DNA from: UBA8337 sp937907245 | Lineage (GTDB): Bacteria > Pseudomonadota > Alphaproteobacteria > RS24 | Length of the DNA: 64,000 bases | NCBI GenBank assembly: GCA_965219485.1 | Contig: OZ244774.1 | Span: 1-64,000 of the forward strand | Direction of reading: 5' to 3' | Shown here: positions 49,022 to 58,744 of the stretch, in pieces | How the letters are laid out: each line of letters begins with the position of its first letter | Position numbering within the stretch: the stretch's first letter is position 1 | The notes under the pieces: generated by a model | Told to the model about the DNA's origin: nothing | Database searches by the model: none | The model's input: the letters and a program-made list of their open reading frames with translations, nothing else | Program-made: the position numbers and the translations under genes

Positions 49022-51292
49022 TTATATTTTTTCTAAGCCGTAACCTGCAATAGCCGCCATGTTCAGCACTTCCGTTGAGGTCGCGCCGATACGCGCGATT
49101 TGTACCGGATGTTCTAAGCCGACCAAAATCGGGCCAATCAAAGTGGCACCGCCCAGCTCTTCCAACATTTTGGTCGAGATGGAAGCCGAGTGAATGGCAG
49201 GCATAACCAAAACATTGGCTGGCTCGCTCAGGCGGTTAAACGGATAGCGCCTCATGGCTTCGCGGTTCAAGGCAACATCAGCCGCCATTTCGCCTTCATA
49301 TTCGAAATCTACTTTGCGCTCATCCAGCAGGCGAACCGCCTCACGAACATAGACCGAGCGATCGCCTTCAGGATGTCCGAAGGTGGAATAAGCCAGCATA
49401 GCCACGCGAGGCTCATGGCCCAGCGCGCGGGCGGTGGCAGCGGTTTGGGTTGCGATATCGGCCAGCTCTTCGCTGCTCGGCATATCGATAACATTGGTAT
49501 CGGACACCAAGACGGTGCGCCCGCCGCGGGCAATGAGCATAGAAATGCCCATCACGCGCTGGTTGGCACGTGGCTCGATAACTTGGCTAATCTCTTCCAA
49601 GATAGAAGAATAAGACCGCGTTACACCGGTTACCATGGCATCGCCATCGCCTTGGGCGAGGGCACAGGCGCCAAAAATATTGCGGTCATTGGCAACCATG
49701 CGTTGGCAGTCATTATACAATTTGCCATGGCGTTGCAGGCGCGAATATAAGAAGTCTGCATAGGCATTTATTTTGCCAGACGTTCGCGTGTCGCGAATTT
49801 CAATGTCGTCGCGGGCCTCCAGGCCCAGTTGAGCCATATTGGCGCGCACAATTTCTTGTGTGCCAACCAGAATAGGCTCGCCCAAGCCGCTGTCTTTATA
49901 AGCAACGGCAGCACGAATAACTTGTTCTTGCTCGCCTTCGGCAAAAATCATCCGTTTGGCATTTTGCTTGGACTTATTCATGATGATTTGCAGCGAGCTG
50001 GCTGCGGGGTCAAGGCGCGCTTTCAAGCGTTCCTGATAATTTTCCAAGTCTACAATCGGCGCCCGAGCGACGCCGCTATCCATTGCGGCGCGCGCGACGG
50101 CGGGCGGAATAACGCTGATGAGGCGGGGGTCAAACGGCACCGGAATAATGTAACGTGGGCCAAAACGAGGACGCTCGCCTTGATAGGCGGCGGCCACTTC
50201 GTCGGGCACATCTTCGCGCGCCAACATGGCCAAGGCTTCGGCGCAGGCAATTTTCATCTCATCATTGATGGTTTTGGCGCGCACATCCAGCGCCCCTCGG
50301 AAAATATACGGGAAGCCCAAAACATTGTTTACTTGGTTCGGGTAATCCGAACGACCGGTTGCCATAATGGCGTCATCACGCACGGCGGCGACTTCTTCTG
50401 GCGTAATTTCTGGGTCCGGATTGGCCATCGCAAAAATAATCGGATTTGGCGCCATTCTGGCCACCATCTCTTTGGTCACAGCGCCTTTAACGGACAGACC
50501 GAGGAAAACATCGACATCGGTCATGGCGTCTTCCAACGAGCGTGATTTCGTATTCACCGCATGTGCCGACTTCCACTGGTTCATGCCCTCTTTGCGGCCT
50601 TGATAGATAACGCCTTTGGTGTCGCATAAAACAGCATTTTCATGGGGCAGACCCATGGCCTTGATGAGCTCAAGGCAAGCAATGCCAGCCGAGCCCGCGC
50701 CATTCACACAGACTTTAATATCTTTAATATCGCGCCCCGTCAGGTGCAGCGCATTAATGAGACCAGCGGCGCAAATAATTGCCGTGCCGTGTTGGTCATC
50801 ATGGAAAACCGGAATGTCCATCAGCTCGCGCAATTGCTGCTCGATGATAAAGCAATCGGGTGCCTTAATGTCTTCTAGGTTAATGCCACCAAAGCTTGGG
50901 CCCAAATATTTTACCGCATCGACGAAAGCGGTGGGGTCTTCGGTATCGAGCTCCAAGTCGATCGAGTCGACATCAGCAAAGCGTTTAAACAAAACCGCCT
51001 TGCCTTCCATAACCGGCTTGGAGGCCAGCGCGCCCAAATTACCCAGTCCCAAAATAGCTGTGCCATTGGAGATAACCGCAACCATATTCCCACGCGAAGT
51101 ATAATCATATGACGCGTCAGGGTTGTCTGCGATAGCCTGCACGGGCACCGCCACGCCAGGCGAATAGGCGAGCGACAAATCGCGCTGCGTTGCCATTGGC
51201 TTGGTCGGCGAAATTTCTAATTTCCCCGGCTTGCCTTTGGAGTGAAAGCGCAGAGCTTCCGCATCGGTGAAGGTTTTATCTGTATCGGTCAT
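49022..51292 (-). CDS. maeB: NADP-dependent malic enzyme with phosphotransacetylase-like domain
   Basis: A 756-residue fusion of an N-terminal malic enzyme (residues to about 425; RDLSLAYSPGVAVPVQAIADN, GLGNLGALASKPVMEGKAVLFKRFADVD and ANPDPEITPEE) and a C-terminal phosphate acetyltransferase-type domain (from about 430; GVTRSYSSILEEISQVI). It decarboxylates malate to pyruvate with NADP; the C-terminal domain is thought to be regulatory. Length matches MaeB of other proteobacteria. It diverges from mutS. Confidence 0.95.
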   Translation of the reverse strand: MTDTDKTFTDAEALRFHSKGKPGKLEISPTKPMATQRDLSLAYSPGVAVPVQAIADNPDASYDYTSRGNMVAVISNGTAILGLGNLGALASKPVMEGKAVLFKRFADVDSIDLELDTEDPTAFVDAVKYLGPSFGGINLEDIKAPDCFIIEQQLRELMDIPVFHDDQHGTAIICAAGLINALHLTGRDIKDIKVCVNGAGSAGIACLELIKAMGLPHENAVLCDTKGVIYQGRKEGMNQWKSAHAVNTKSRSLEDAMTDVDVFLGLSVKGAVTKEMVARMAPNPIIFAMANPDPEITPEEVAAVRDDAIMATGRSDYPNQVNNVLGFPYIFRGALDVRAKTINDEMKIACAEALAMLAREDVPDEVAAAYQGERPRFGPRYIIPVPFDPRLISVIPPAVARAAMDSGVARAPIVDLENYQERLKARLDPAASSLQIIMNKSKQNAKRMIFAEGEQEQVIRAAVAYKDSGLGEPILVGTQEIVRANMAQLGLEARDDIEIRDTRTSGKINAYADFLYSRLQRHGKLYNDCQRMVANDRNIFGACALAQGDGDAMVTGVTRSYSSILEEISQVIEPRANQRVMGISMLIARGGRTVLVSDTNVIDMPSSEELADIATQTAATARALGHEPRVAMLAYSTFGHPEGDRSVYVREAVRLLDERKVDFEYEGEMAADVALNREAMRRYPFNRLSEPANVLVMPAIHSASISTKMLEELGGATLIGPILVGLEHPVQIARIGATSTEVLNMAAIAGYGLEKI

Positions 51293-51457
51293 CTTATATC
51301 AACTTTCGCTGTGGTTCCGCTCGTTTTAGGGCTTCTATGGGGCAAAGACAAGGCGAAAGCCGCTTGCGTCGCGCCTAGCAGGCCAAAAAAGACAAGAATC
51401 TCAACAGGTTTTTAATGGCGAGCGCATATCTAGGCTGGTTTGGCGCGCGGGCTTTGC

Positions 51458-51469
51458 TACACTGGCTCT
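51458..51469 (+). promoter_or_regulatory. -10-like TACACT six bases before the mutS ATG (possible leaderless start)
   Basis: TACACT at 51458-51463 is followed by six bases and the ATG. The surrounding TTTGCTACA(C/G)TGGC matches the sequence at 2157-2168 upstream of the 4HBT gene almost base for base. No Shine-Dalgarno sequence is present. Confidence 0.4.
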
Positions 51470-54241
51470 ATGTCTTCAAGCACAAAAGCTCCCGCCGATA
51501 CGGCTCCGCCTGCATCTCTAGATGCGGCGCCTACGCCCCCTGGTGCGGCGCCCACGCCTATGATGGCGCAGTTTTTAGAAATAAAAGCCAGCCATCCAGA
51601 TGCGCTTTTATTTTACCGGATGGGCGATTTTTACGAGCTGTTTTTTGACGATGCCATTGAGGCCGCGCAAGCCCTAGACATTACGCTGACCCATCGGGGT
51701 AAGCATTTGGGCAAAAACATTCCCATGTGCGGCGTGCCTTATCATGCCAGTGAGGGTTATTTGCAACGCCTCATTCGGGCGGGCTATCGGGTGGCCATTT
51801 GCGAGCAGACAGAAGACCCAGCGGAAGCGAAGAAACGGGGCTCTAAGTCTGTGGTGCGGCGCGAAGTGGTGCGCTTGGTCACGGCCGGAACCCTGTCCGA
51901 AGAGGCGCTGCTGGATGCGCGCCAAAACAATTTTCTGGCGGCACCCGTATGCGTCGGGGCGATAAAAGTGGCGCCAAATTGGGCGCCAAATTGGGCGATA
52001 GCTTGGTTAGATATGTCGACGGGTGAGTTTAGCGTGGCGACGCTGGGCCAAGATGATTTGGCGGCCAGCCTGGCCCGCATCGGCCCGCGGGAGCTGGTCT
52101 GGTCGGCTCATTTGGACGCCTGTTTGGGCGATGAAAAAACCACTTTACTGAGCGATACGATGATGTGTTCGCCCGTCGAGGACTTAGGGTCGCGCCAGGC
52201 GGCACATGTTTTGACGCAGCGTTTTGGCGTCCGTGTAGAGGATATGTTTGCCGATCTCGAAGACAATGCGGCACGTGCCGCGCGTTTGGCTTGTGCAACA
52301 CTGGTCAGCTATCTGGACGCAACGCAATTCGGCCTTGAGGTGAATTTACAATCGCCGCGCCTTGAACGCGAAACCCATTTGATGGGCATTGATGCGGCCA
52401 CGCGCACAAATTTAGAACTTACTCGCACGCTGACGGGCGAGACCAAAGGCAGCCTTTTGGCCAGTATTGATGAGACGGTAACGGCGCCTGGTGCGCGCTT
52501 GCTAAGCTCGCGTTTGGCCGCGCCATTGACCGAACGAGCTGCGATTGAGCAGCGGTTGGCGGGCGTAAATGAGCTGGCAGGGGCGCATAATTTACGCGCC
52601 GATATTCGTGCCGCGCTAAAGCCCGTGCCCGATATGGCGCGTGCTTTGTCTCGCCTCGCCATGCAGCGTGGAGGCCCGCGCGATGTTTTGGCCTTGGCCA
52701 AAGGTCTGGCTGGCGCACACGAATTACGCGCGCTTTTGCTGGAGGCTTCGGTAGAGGCGAGTGAGTTGCAAGCGCAAAGCGCGCAACTGGGCGTGGCGGA
52801 GCCGCAAGTTTCGGTTTTGCGAGATTTGCTGAGCCGCAGCCTCGATGAACAGCCCCCGATGTTGGCGCGCGATGGTGGTTTTGTAAAACCTGGCTATCAC
52901 GATGGGCTCGACGAGGCGCGCCGATTGCGCGATGAAGGGCGCCGCGTCATCGCCGCCCTGCAGCAAGAATATGCCGAAGAGACAGGCATTAAAGCATTGA
53001 AAATAAAGCATAATGGCGTGTTGGGCTATCATATTGATGTGCCGGCTGCGCATGGCGATAAGCTGATGAGCCCGCCTTTTAACGAGCAATTTATTCACCG
53101 CCAAACTCTAGCTAGCTCGGTGCGGTTTTCGACGCAAAAGCTGGCCGATTTGGCGGGCAATATTTCGCGCGCGGCAGAAACCGCTTTGGCCTTGGAGCTG
53201 GAAATATTTTCCCAAGTTTGCGACGCCTGTCTTGCGGCCACGGCTGCGCTGGAGGCGCGCGCGCAAACCATGGCGGCGCTAGATGTGAGCGCCGCTCTGG
53301 CGGAATTGGCGGTTACGCGAAATTGGAACGCGCCACAGTTATTTGAAGACACTCGGTTTATTATTGAGGGCGGGCGGCATCCCGTCGTCGAGGCGGCGCT
53401 TCGCAAAGAGGCCAAAAGCTTCATTGCCAATTCTTGCACCCTCGATGCGAGCGCCAAAACGGCGCCGCGTTTAACGTTAATTACAGGCCCGAACATGGCG
53501 GGTAAATCGACCTATTTGCGCCAAAACGCCTTGATTGCCATTCTGGCGCAAATGGGTAGTTTCGTGCCGGCCGAGGAAGCCGAAATAGGCCTGATTGATC
53601 GGGTTTTCTCGCGGGTTGGCGCGGCCGATGATTTGGCGCGGGGCCGCTCGACATTCATGGTGGAGATGGTAGAAACCGCCGCGATTTTGACCCAAAGCGG
53701 CCCGCGCGCCTTGGTTATTCTCGATGAGATTGGCCGCGGCACGGCGACCTTCGATGGCCTATCGATTGCTTGGGCGGCGGTGGAATATTTGCACGACCAA
53801 GTGGGATGTCGCGCTTTATTTGCCACTCATTACCATGAGCTGACGGCGCTGCAAGAGCGCCTTGATGGCTTGGCCAACACCTCTATGCAGGTGCGCGAGC
53901 ATGACGGCAATTTGGTGTTTTTACATGAGGTAGGCCCGGGTGCGGCCGATCGCTCTTATGGTATCCATGTCGCGGAATTGGCAGGCTTGCCGGAAGCGGT
54001 GACCGAGCGGGCCAGACAAGTTTTGGCGCAATTGGAAGAGAGCAAAGACGCGCAAAAGGCCACGCCGATGCTCGATAGTTTACCGTTGTTTGCCAGCCCT
54101 GCCCCCTCAGTGCCCAAAACCAACCCACTGCTAGAGGCGCTGGAAACCCTCGACCCCGACCGCTTAAGCCCGCGTGAGGCGTTGGATTATGTCTATCATC
54201 TGCAAAGCCTGAAGGCGGCGCTAGAGGATGAGAAACCTTAG
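51470..54241 (+). CDS. mutS: DNA mismatch repair protein MutS
   Basis: A 923-residue mismatch-recognition ATPase. Domain I holds the mismatch-contacting Phe in HPDALLFYRMGDFYELFFDDA; the ATPase has Walker A ITGPNMAGKSTYLRQ and Walker B LVILDEIGRGTATFDGLSIAWA, plus THYHEL and the C-terminal HLQSLK helix. The first 30 residues are Ala/Pro/Thr-rich. Near residue 168 the gene has an exact 12-bp in-frame duplication giving APNWAPNW. It diverges from maeB and is the first gene of a mutS-glnD-murJ-trpS run. Confidence 0.97.
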   Translation: MSSSTKAPADTAPPASLDAAPTPPGAAPTPMMAQFLEIKASHPDALLFYRMGDFYELFFDDAIEAAQALDITLTHRGKHLGKNIPMCGVPYHASEGYLQRLIRAGYRVAICEQTEDPAEAKKRGSKSVVRREVVRLVTAGTLSEEALLDARQNNFLAAPVCVGAIKVAPNWAPNWAIAWLDMSTGEFSVATLGQDDLAASLARIGPRELVWSAHLDACLGDEKTTLLSDTMMCSPVEDLGSRQAAHVLTQRFGVRVEDMFADLEDNAARAARLACATLVSYLDATQFGLEVNLQSPRLERETHLMGIDAATRTNLELTRTLTGETKGSLLASIDETVTAPGARLLSSRLAAPLTERAAIEQRLAGVNELAGAHNLRADIRAALKPVPDMARALSRLAMQRGGPRDVLALAKGLAGAHELRALLLEASVEASELQAQSAQLGVAEPQVSVLRDLLSRSLDEQPPMLARDGGFVKPGYHDGLDEARRLRDEGRRVIAALQQEYAEETGIKALKIKHNGVLGYHIDVPAAHGDKLMSPPFNEQFIHRQTLASSVRFSTQKLADLAGNISRAAETALALELEIFSQVCDACLAATAALEARAQTMAALDVSAALAELAVTRNWNAPQLFEDTRFIIEGGRHPVVEAALRKEAKSFIANSCTLDASAKTAPRLTLITGPNMAGKSTYLRQNALIAILAQMGSFVPAEEAEIGLIDRVFSRVGAADDLARGRSTFMVEMVETAAILTQSGPRALVILDEIGRGTATFDGLSIAWAAVEYLHDQVGCRALFATHYHELTALQERLDGLANTSMQVREHDGNLVFLHEVGPGAADRSYGIHVAELAGLPEAVTERARQVLAQLEESKDAQKATPMLDSLPLFASPAPSVPKTNPLLEALETLDPDRLSPREALDYVYHLQSLKAALEDEKP
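51971..51994 (+). repeat. 12-bp exact tandem duplication inside mutS
   Basis: GCGCCAAATTGG occurs twice in direct succession (51971-51982 and 51983-51994). It is in frame and encodes the doubled APNW. Confidence 0.85.
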
Positions 54242-54257
54242 TTATTTTGTTATCGGG

Positions 54258-54308
54258 TTTGGCCACTGAGTTTGGCCGGCATGGTTTTGGCCGTCATGGT
54301 TTGGCCGT
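54258..54308 (+). repeat. Four TTTGGCC repeats between mutS and glnD
   Basis: TTTGGCC occurs at 54258, 54271, 54286 and 54300 (spacings 13, 15 and 14). The last two are part of a longer near-repeat CATGGTTTTGGCCGT / CATGGTTTGGCCGT. The block lies in the 104-bp gap upstream of glnD, before a TGCTATAAC (-10-like) sequence. Confidence 0.65.
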
Positions 54309-54345
54309 AAATCATGCTATAACCCCCTCAAGGAGTTTTATAGCC

Positions 54346-57171
54346 GTGTCAGACCCTATTTCTACGATGAGCCCGAAACCGAACGTGCGACGAACGCGGC
54401 GCAGCGATTTGCTGGCCAATTTGCGCGCCGCCGCTAAGGCAGAGGCTGGCAATGACGCGAAAATTCGCGCTGCCGTCTTGCAAGAGATGCGCCAAAGCCT
54501 GACCCAAGGCCGCGACGAGGCGCGGGCTCAATTGGAAGCTAAAAAATTTAAAGGCGCTAAATGCGCGGAGTTTCTGTCTGGCCTGCAAGATGATTTATTA
54601 TGCGCGCTGGCTGAATTTGTTGAGACGGATATTCTTTATCTATCCAATCCAACGGATGCTGAAAAGGTCACTATGGTTGCGGTTGGTGGGTATGGGCGGG
54701 GACGCCTGGCGCCGGGCTCGGATATCGATCTGCTGTTTCTATTGCCCTATAAGCGCACCGCCGCGAGCGAAAGTTTTGTCGAATATGTGCTGTATATGCT
54801 TTGGGATATGGGGCTGAAAGTTGGCCACGCCACGCGCTCGATTGCTGATTGTGTGACCCAAGCGCAAAAAGATATGACCATTCGAACCTCTATGTTGGAG
54901 AGCCGCTTTTTGTGGGGCGCGCCCAGCCTCTATGCAGATTTTCGCGAGACTTTTATCCAAAAAATTATGCGCGGCACAGCCAGTGAATTCGTGACCGCCA
55001 AATTAGACGAACGCGACGCGCGCCACGAACGCACAGGTCGGTCTCGCTATTTGGTAGAGCCGAATTTAAAGGAAAGCAAAGGCGGGTTGCGCGACTTGAA
55101 CACGTTGTTTTGGATTGCCCGCTATAGCTATCAGGTCGAAGAATTAGATGCGCTTGTGGAGCTGAAAGTGTTGACGGCGGACGAGCTGAAATTATTCCGA
55201 AAATGTGACGCGTTTCTGTGGCAGGTGCGGTGCCATTTGCACTTCAACACAGGCCGCGCCGAAGAGCGCTTGAGCTTTGATGTGCAAAAATCTCTGGCTG
55301 AGTTTTTCTATCCGATGAAGGAAGCCAAAGAAGGCGCGGCTGGCATGAAGCCAGTAGAGAAATTTATGCGCCGCTATTTTCTGGTGGCCAAAAGCATTGG
55401 CGATTTGACGGCGATTTTTTGTGCCTCTTTGGAAGAAAGCCAAAACAAGCCGCGCGCGCTGCAACGCCTTCCCGCCTTGTTTCGTCGGCAAAAGCAAGTG
55501 TCTGGATTTACCATTGATACCAGTCGCTTGAAAATGGCCAGTGCCGATTGTTTTGAAAAAGATCCGGTGAACCTTATTCGGGTGTTCTATTTGGCCGACC
55601 GTTATGGATTGGACATTCACCCAGACACTTTGCGCGTGATTACGCAATCAACGAGTTTCATCAACACAGCCCTGCGCGCGGATGTGGAGGCCAATCGGCT
55701 TTTCTTGAACATTTTGACGTCTAAAAAAGACCCCGAGCGCAGCCTGCGACGGATGAATGAGGCGGGTGTTTTGGGACGTTTCGTGCCCGACTTTGGGCGC
55801 ATCGTCGCTTTGATGCAATTTAATATGTATCACCATTATACGGCCGACGAACATTTGCTGCGCGCCATTGGTCTGCTGCGCGAAATTGAAAGCGGCGCTC
55901 AAGCCGAAGAGCATCCAGAAACCCATCGCTTACTGAACGAGGGGCGCATCAATCGGCGGGTAATTTATCTGGCGACGCTATTGCATGATATCGCCAAGGG
56001 GCGGCCTGAAGACCATAGTCTGGCGGGCGCGCGCATTGCGCGTAAATTAGGCCCGCAATTGGGTTTCACAAAGGCGGAAACCGCCCTGACCGAATGGCTC
56101 GTGCGCGAGCATTTGGTGATGAGCGATGTTGCGCAAAGACGCGATTTATCGGACCCGCGCACTATTTCTGATTTTGCCCAAGCGGTGCAAAGCATGGAAC
56201 GGCTAGACCATTTATATGTCCTTACCGAGGTAGATATTAAAGCCGTGGGGCCTGGAACCTTTACCGCCTGGAAATCTCAATTATTGCGTGAGCTTTATCA
56301 AGAAACCGAGGCGACGTTTAATTCGGTTACCGCCTTTGTGGCGCGCGATGAGCGGGTGGAGGGGGCCCAGAATGCTTTCGTTCAAGGGCTGCGTTTGGAC
56401 TGGTCGAAGGCCAAGATTAACAAATATTTAAAACGTCAATCAGACGCCTATTGGTTGAGCTTCTCTCAAGAAGCGCAATGGCACCATGCCGCCATGATGG
56501 ACGATATGGTAAGCCAAGATGGAGAAGCCAATTTGGCACTCGACATCACCGCCGACAGTTTGCGCGATTGCTCGGAAGTAACCGTGATTTGCCAAGACCA
56601 CGCAGGCCTCTTTGCACGGCTTTCCGGCGCTTGTGCGGTGGCCGGCTTGAGTATTTTTGACGCCCGCATTACCACCACAAATGACGGCATGGCGATCGAT
56701 ACTTTGCATGTTGGCCATTCCGAAAACCCGGGCCCGCTCGACGCGGCTCAAGTGGCGCGGGTGCGCGAAACTTTCGCCAATGTCATGTCGGGCGAAGTGA
56801 TGGTGCCAGATCGTTTGGAGCGGGTGCAAACCGGCAAGCAAATAGAAGCCTTTGATATCACCCCACAAGTGCGTCTCGACAATAACCTTTCCGATGAAGC
56901 TAGCGTCATTGAGGTCAGCGGGTTGGATCGGCCGGGGCTTTTATATGCGCTGGTTCGTGAATTATTTAACCTCAATGTTTCGGTTCTGGCGGCGCGGGTT
57001 GCAACCTTTGGCGAGCGCGCGGTAGATGTGTTTTACGTCAGTAATTTAACCGGCGGCAAAATCATGCGGCCCGAGCGTCAAAAGCAAGTCACGGACGCTT
57101 TGCTGGGAGTGATTGATAATCCGGTTGCTGCCGCGCGTCCGCGCAGTAAAAAGAAGCCCAAAGCCGCATGA
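54346..57171 (+). CDS. glnD: [Protein-PII] uridylyltransferase / uridylyl-removing enzyme
   Basis: A 941-residue nitrogen sensor that uridylylates PII at low glutamine. The nucleotidyltransferase domain has AVGGYGRGRLAPGSDIDLLFL; KESKGGLRDLNTLFWI follows; the HD domain has LATLLHDIAKGRPEDHSLAGARIA; two ACT domains complete it (VTVICQDHAGLFARLSGA and VSGLDRPGLLYALVREL). I chose the GTG at 54346, with AAGGAG ten bases upstream; the ATG at 54367 is an alternative. Its stop overlaps the murJ start by four bases. Confidence 0.96.
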   Translation: MSDPISTMSPKPNVRRTRRSDLLANLRAAAKAEAGNDAKIRAAVLQEMRQSLTQGRDEARAQLEAKKFKGAKCAEFLSGLQDDLLCALAEFVETDILYLSNPTDAEKVTMVAVGGYGRGRLAPGSDIDLLFLLPYKRTAASESFVEYVLYMLWDMGLKVGHATRSIADCVTQAQKDMTIRTSMLESRFLWGAPSLYADFRETFIQKIMRGTASEFVTAKLDERDARHERTGRSRYLVEPNLKESKGGLRDLNTLFWIARYSYQVEELDALVELKVLTADELKLFRKCDAFLWQVRCHLHFNTGRAEERLSFDVQKSLAEFFYPMKEAKEGAAGMKPVEKFMRRYFLVAKSIGDLTAIFCASLEESQNKPRALQRLPALFRRQKQVSGFTIDTSRLKMASADCFEKDPVNLIRVFYLADRYGLDIHPDTLRVITQSTSFINTALRADVEANRLFLNILTSKKDPERSLRRMNEAGVLGRFVPDFGRIVALMQFNMYHHYTADEHLLRAIGLLREIESGAQAEEHPETHRLLNEGRINRRVIYLATLLHDIAKGRPEDHSLAGARIARKLGPQLGFTKAETALTEWLVREHLVMSDVAQRRDLSDPRTISDFAQAVQSMERLDHLYVLTEVDIKAVGPGTFTAWKSQLLRELYQETEATFNSVTAFVARDERVEGAQNAFVQGLRLDWSKAKINKYLKRQSDAYWLSFSQEAQWHHAAMMDDMVSQDGEANLALDITADSLRDCSEVTVICQDHAGLFARLSGACAVAGLSIFDARITTTNDGMAIDTLHVGHSENPGPLDAAQVARVRETFANVMSGEVMVPDRLERVQTGKQIEAFDITPQVRLDNNLSDEASVIEVSGLDRPGLLYALVRELFNLNVSVLAARVATFGERAVDVFYVSNLTGGKIMRPERQKQVTDALLGVIDNPVAAARPRSKKKPKAA

Positions 57172-58716
57172 AGAGCGTGCTATCCAATGCCGCCCTGGTT
57201 GGCAGCGCGACACTTGCCAGTCGGGTAACGGGTTTTGGGCGCGACATATTTTTGGCCGCGCTTCTGGGGGCGGGGCCTTTGGCGGAGATTTTCGTTATTG
57301 CGTTTCGCTTGCCCAATCTATTTCGTCGCTTGTTTGCCGAAGGCGCGTTTAATGCGGCTTTCGTTCCCCTGTTTACCAAACGCTTAGAGAGCGAGGGCGA
57401 GGCTTCGGCGTTGGCATTTGCGGGGCGCATTTTGGCGGTGCTTTTGGCGGCACTTTGTGTGTTCACTTTATTGGCGCAAATTTTCATGCCCGCGTTGGTA
57501 TTGGCTTTGGCGCAAGGCTTTAGTGGCGATGCCGCCAAGTTTGATGCGGCGGTGCATTATGCGCGCATTAGTTTTCCTTATCTTATCTTCATGTCTTTGA
57601 TGTCTTTATTTGCCGCCATGCTGAATGCAACCGGTCGATTTTTCGCGGCGGCTTTCGCGCCTATTTTGCTCAACCTTGTGCTTATTGGCGCGATGGCTCT
57701 GGCGGTGGTCAACCAGGGGGCGCCCTTGGATTATATTATTTGGGGCGTGGCTTTGGCGGGCTTTGTGCAATTTGCTTTCGTGTTTATCGCGGCTTGGCGC
57801 GCGCGGCTGAGGGTTGCCTTGGTAACGCCCAAAATTACGCCGGAGGTAAAAAGTGTTTGGCTGTTGGCGGTTCCCGGAATTTTGGCAGCGGGCATTGGCC
57901 AAATTAATCTGTTGGTCGGCACCTCCATTGCCACTGGCCAAGCGGGCGCGGCGGCGTGGCTTTATTATGCGGATAGGCTCTATCAATTGCCGATGGGGGT
58001 TATTGGGGTTGCTATGTCTGTGGCGCTTTCTGCCGGAGCTGTCGCGCCGTTTGGCCGCTAGCCAAGAGGCGCAAGCGCATGACGCGCAAAGCACAGCGGT
58101 TTTGGCGGCTGGCTTTTTAACGCTGCCGGCTGCGGCAGGCCTGTTTGTCTTGGCTGCACCGATTATTTCGCTGCTGTTTGAGCGCGGGGCTTTTGGGGCC
58201 GAAGACACCGCCATCACGGCGCATCTTTTGCAGGCGTTTTGTTTGGGTCTGCCCGCTTTTGTTTTTATCAAAGCGTTGCAACCTTCGTTTTTTGCCCGCC
58301 AAGATACGCGCGCGCCGTTTATCGATGGCGCCATTGGGGTGGCGGTAAATGTGTCTTTATCGCTGGCTTTTTTCCCGATTTACGGCGCGGTAGCCATTGC
58401 TCTGGCAACGGTTGCGGCGGGCTATGTCACGCTGATATTAATGTTGGTTCGCCTCGCGAGGCGCAATGTTTGGCATCTTCGAGGGCTTGTTTTGGCGCGC
58501 TTGCTCGCGCAAAGTTTGGCCGCGGCGGGGATGGCCGGGGCCTTGCAGCTGGTCATGCAAGCGGTACCGCCACAAACCCAACCGTTGGGCATTTGGCTGT
58601 TAGGCATGATTGGGTTTGGTGGTTTGGGGTTCGTCGTAAGCGCCGTGGTTTTGGGCGGTGTGCCGCGCCAAGCCGTGTTCGATGCATTGGGCCGCTTGCG
58701 CCGACGCCAGCGATAA
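57168..58716 (+). CDS. murJ: Lipid II flippase MurJ, interrupted by a single-base frameshift
   Basis: MurJ (MviN) flips lipid II across the inner membrane. The first frame (57168-58061) carries SATLASRVTGFGRDIFLAALLGAGPLAEIFVIAFRLPNLFRRLFAEGAFNAAFVP and many membrane helices, then drifts into SAGAVAPFGR and stops. The rest (LPELSRRLAASQE onward) is in the next frame and ends at 58716. Removing one T from the TTT at 58027-58029 gives VALLPELSRRLAA, exactly what the family shows, so about 515 residues in total. It could be a sequence error, a real mutation or, less likely, programmed frameshifting. murJ is normally essential. It follows glnD by a four-base overlap. Confidence 0.9.
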
Positions 58717-58744
58717 GCGATAAGGCTTGAAACAGGAGTTGATT

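Noticed and set aside
50616..51104. Plus-strand frame opposite maeB
   Set aside because: No recognisable motif and complete overlap with a strongly conserved malic enzyme domain.
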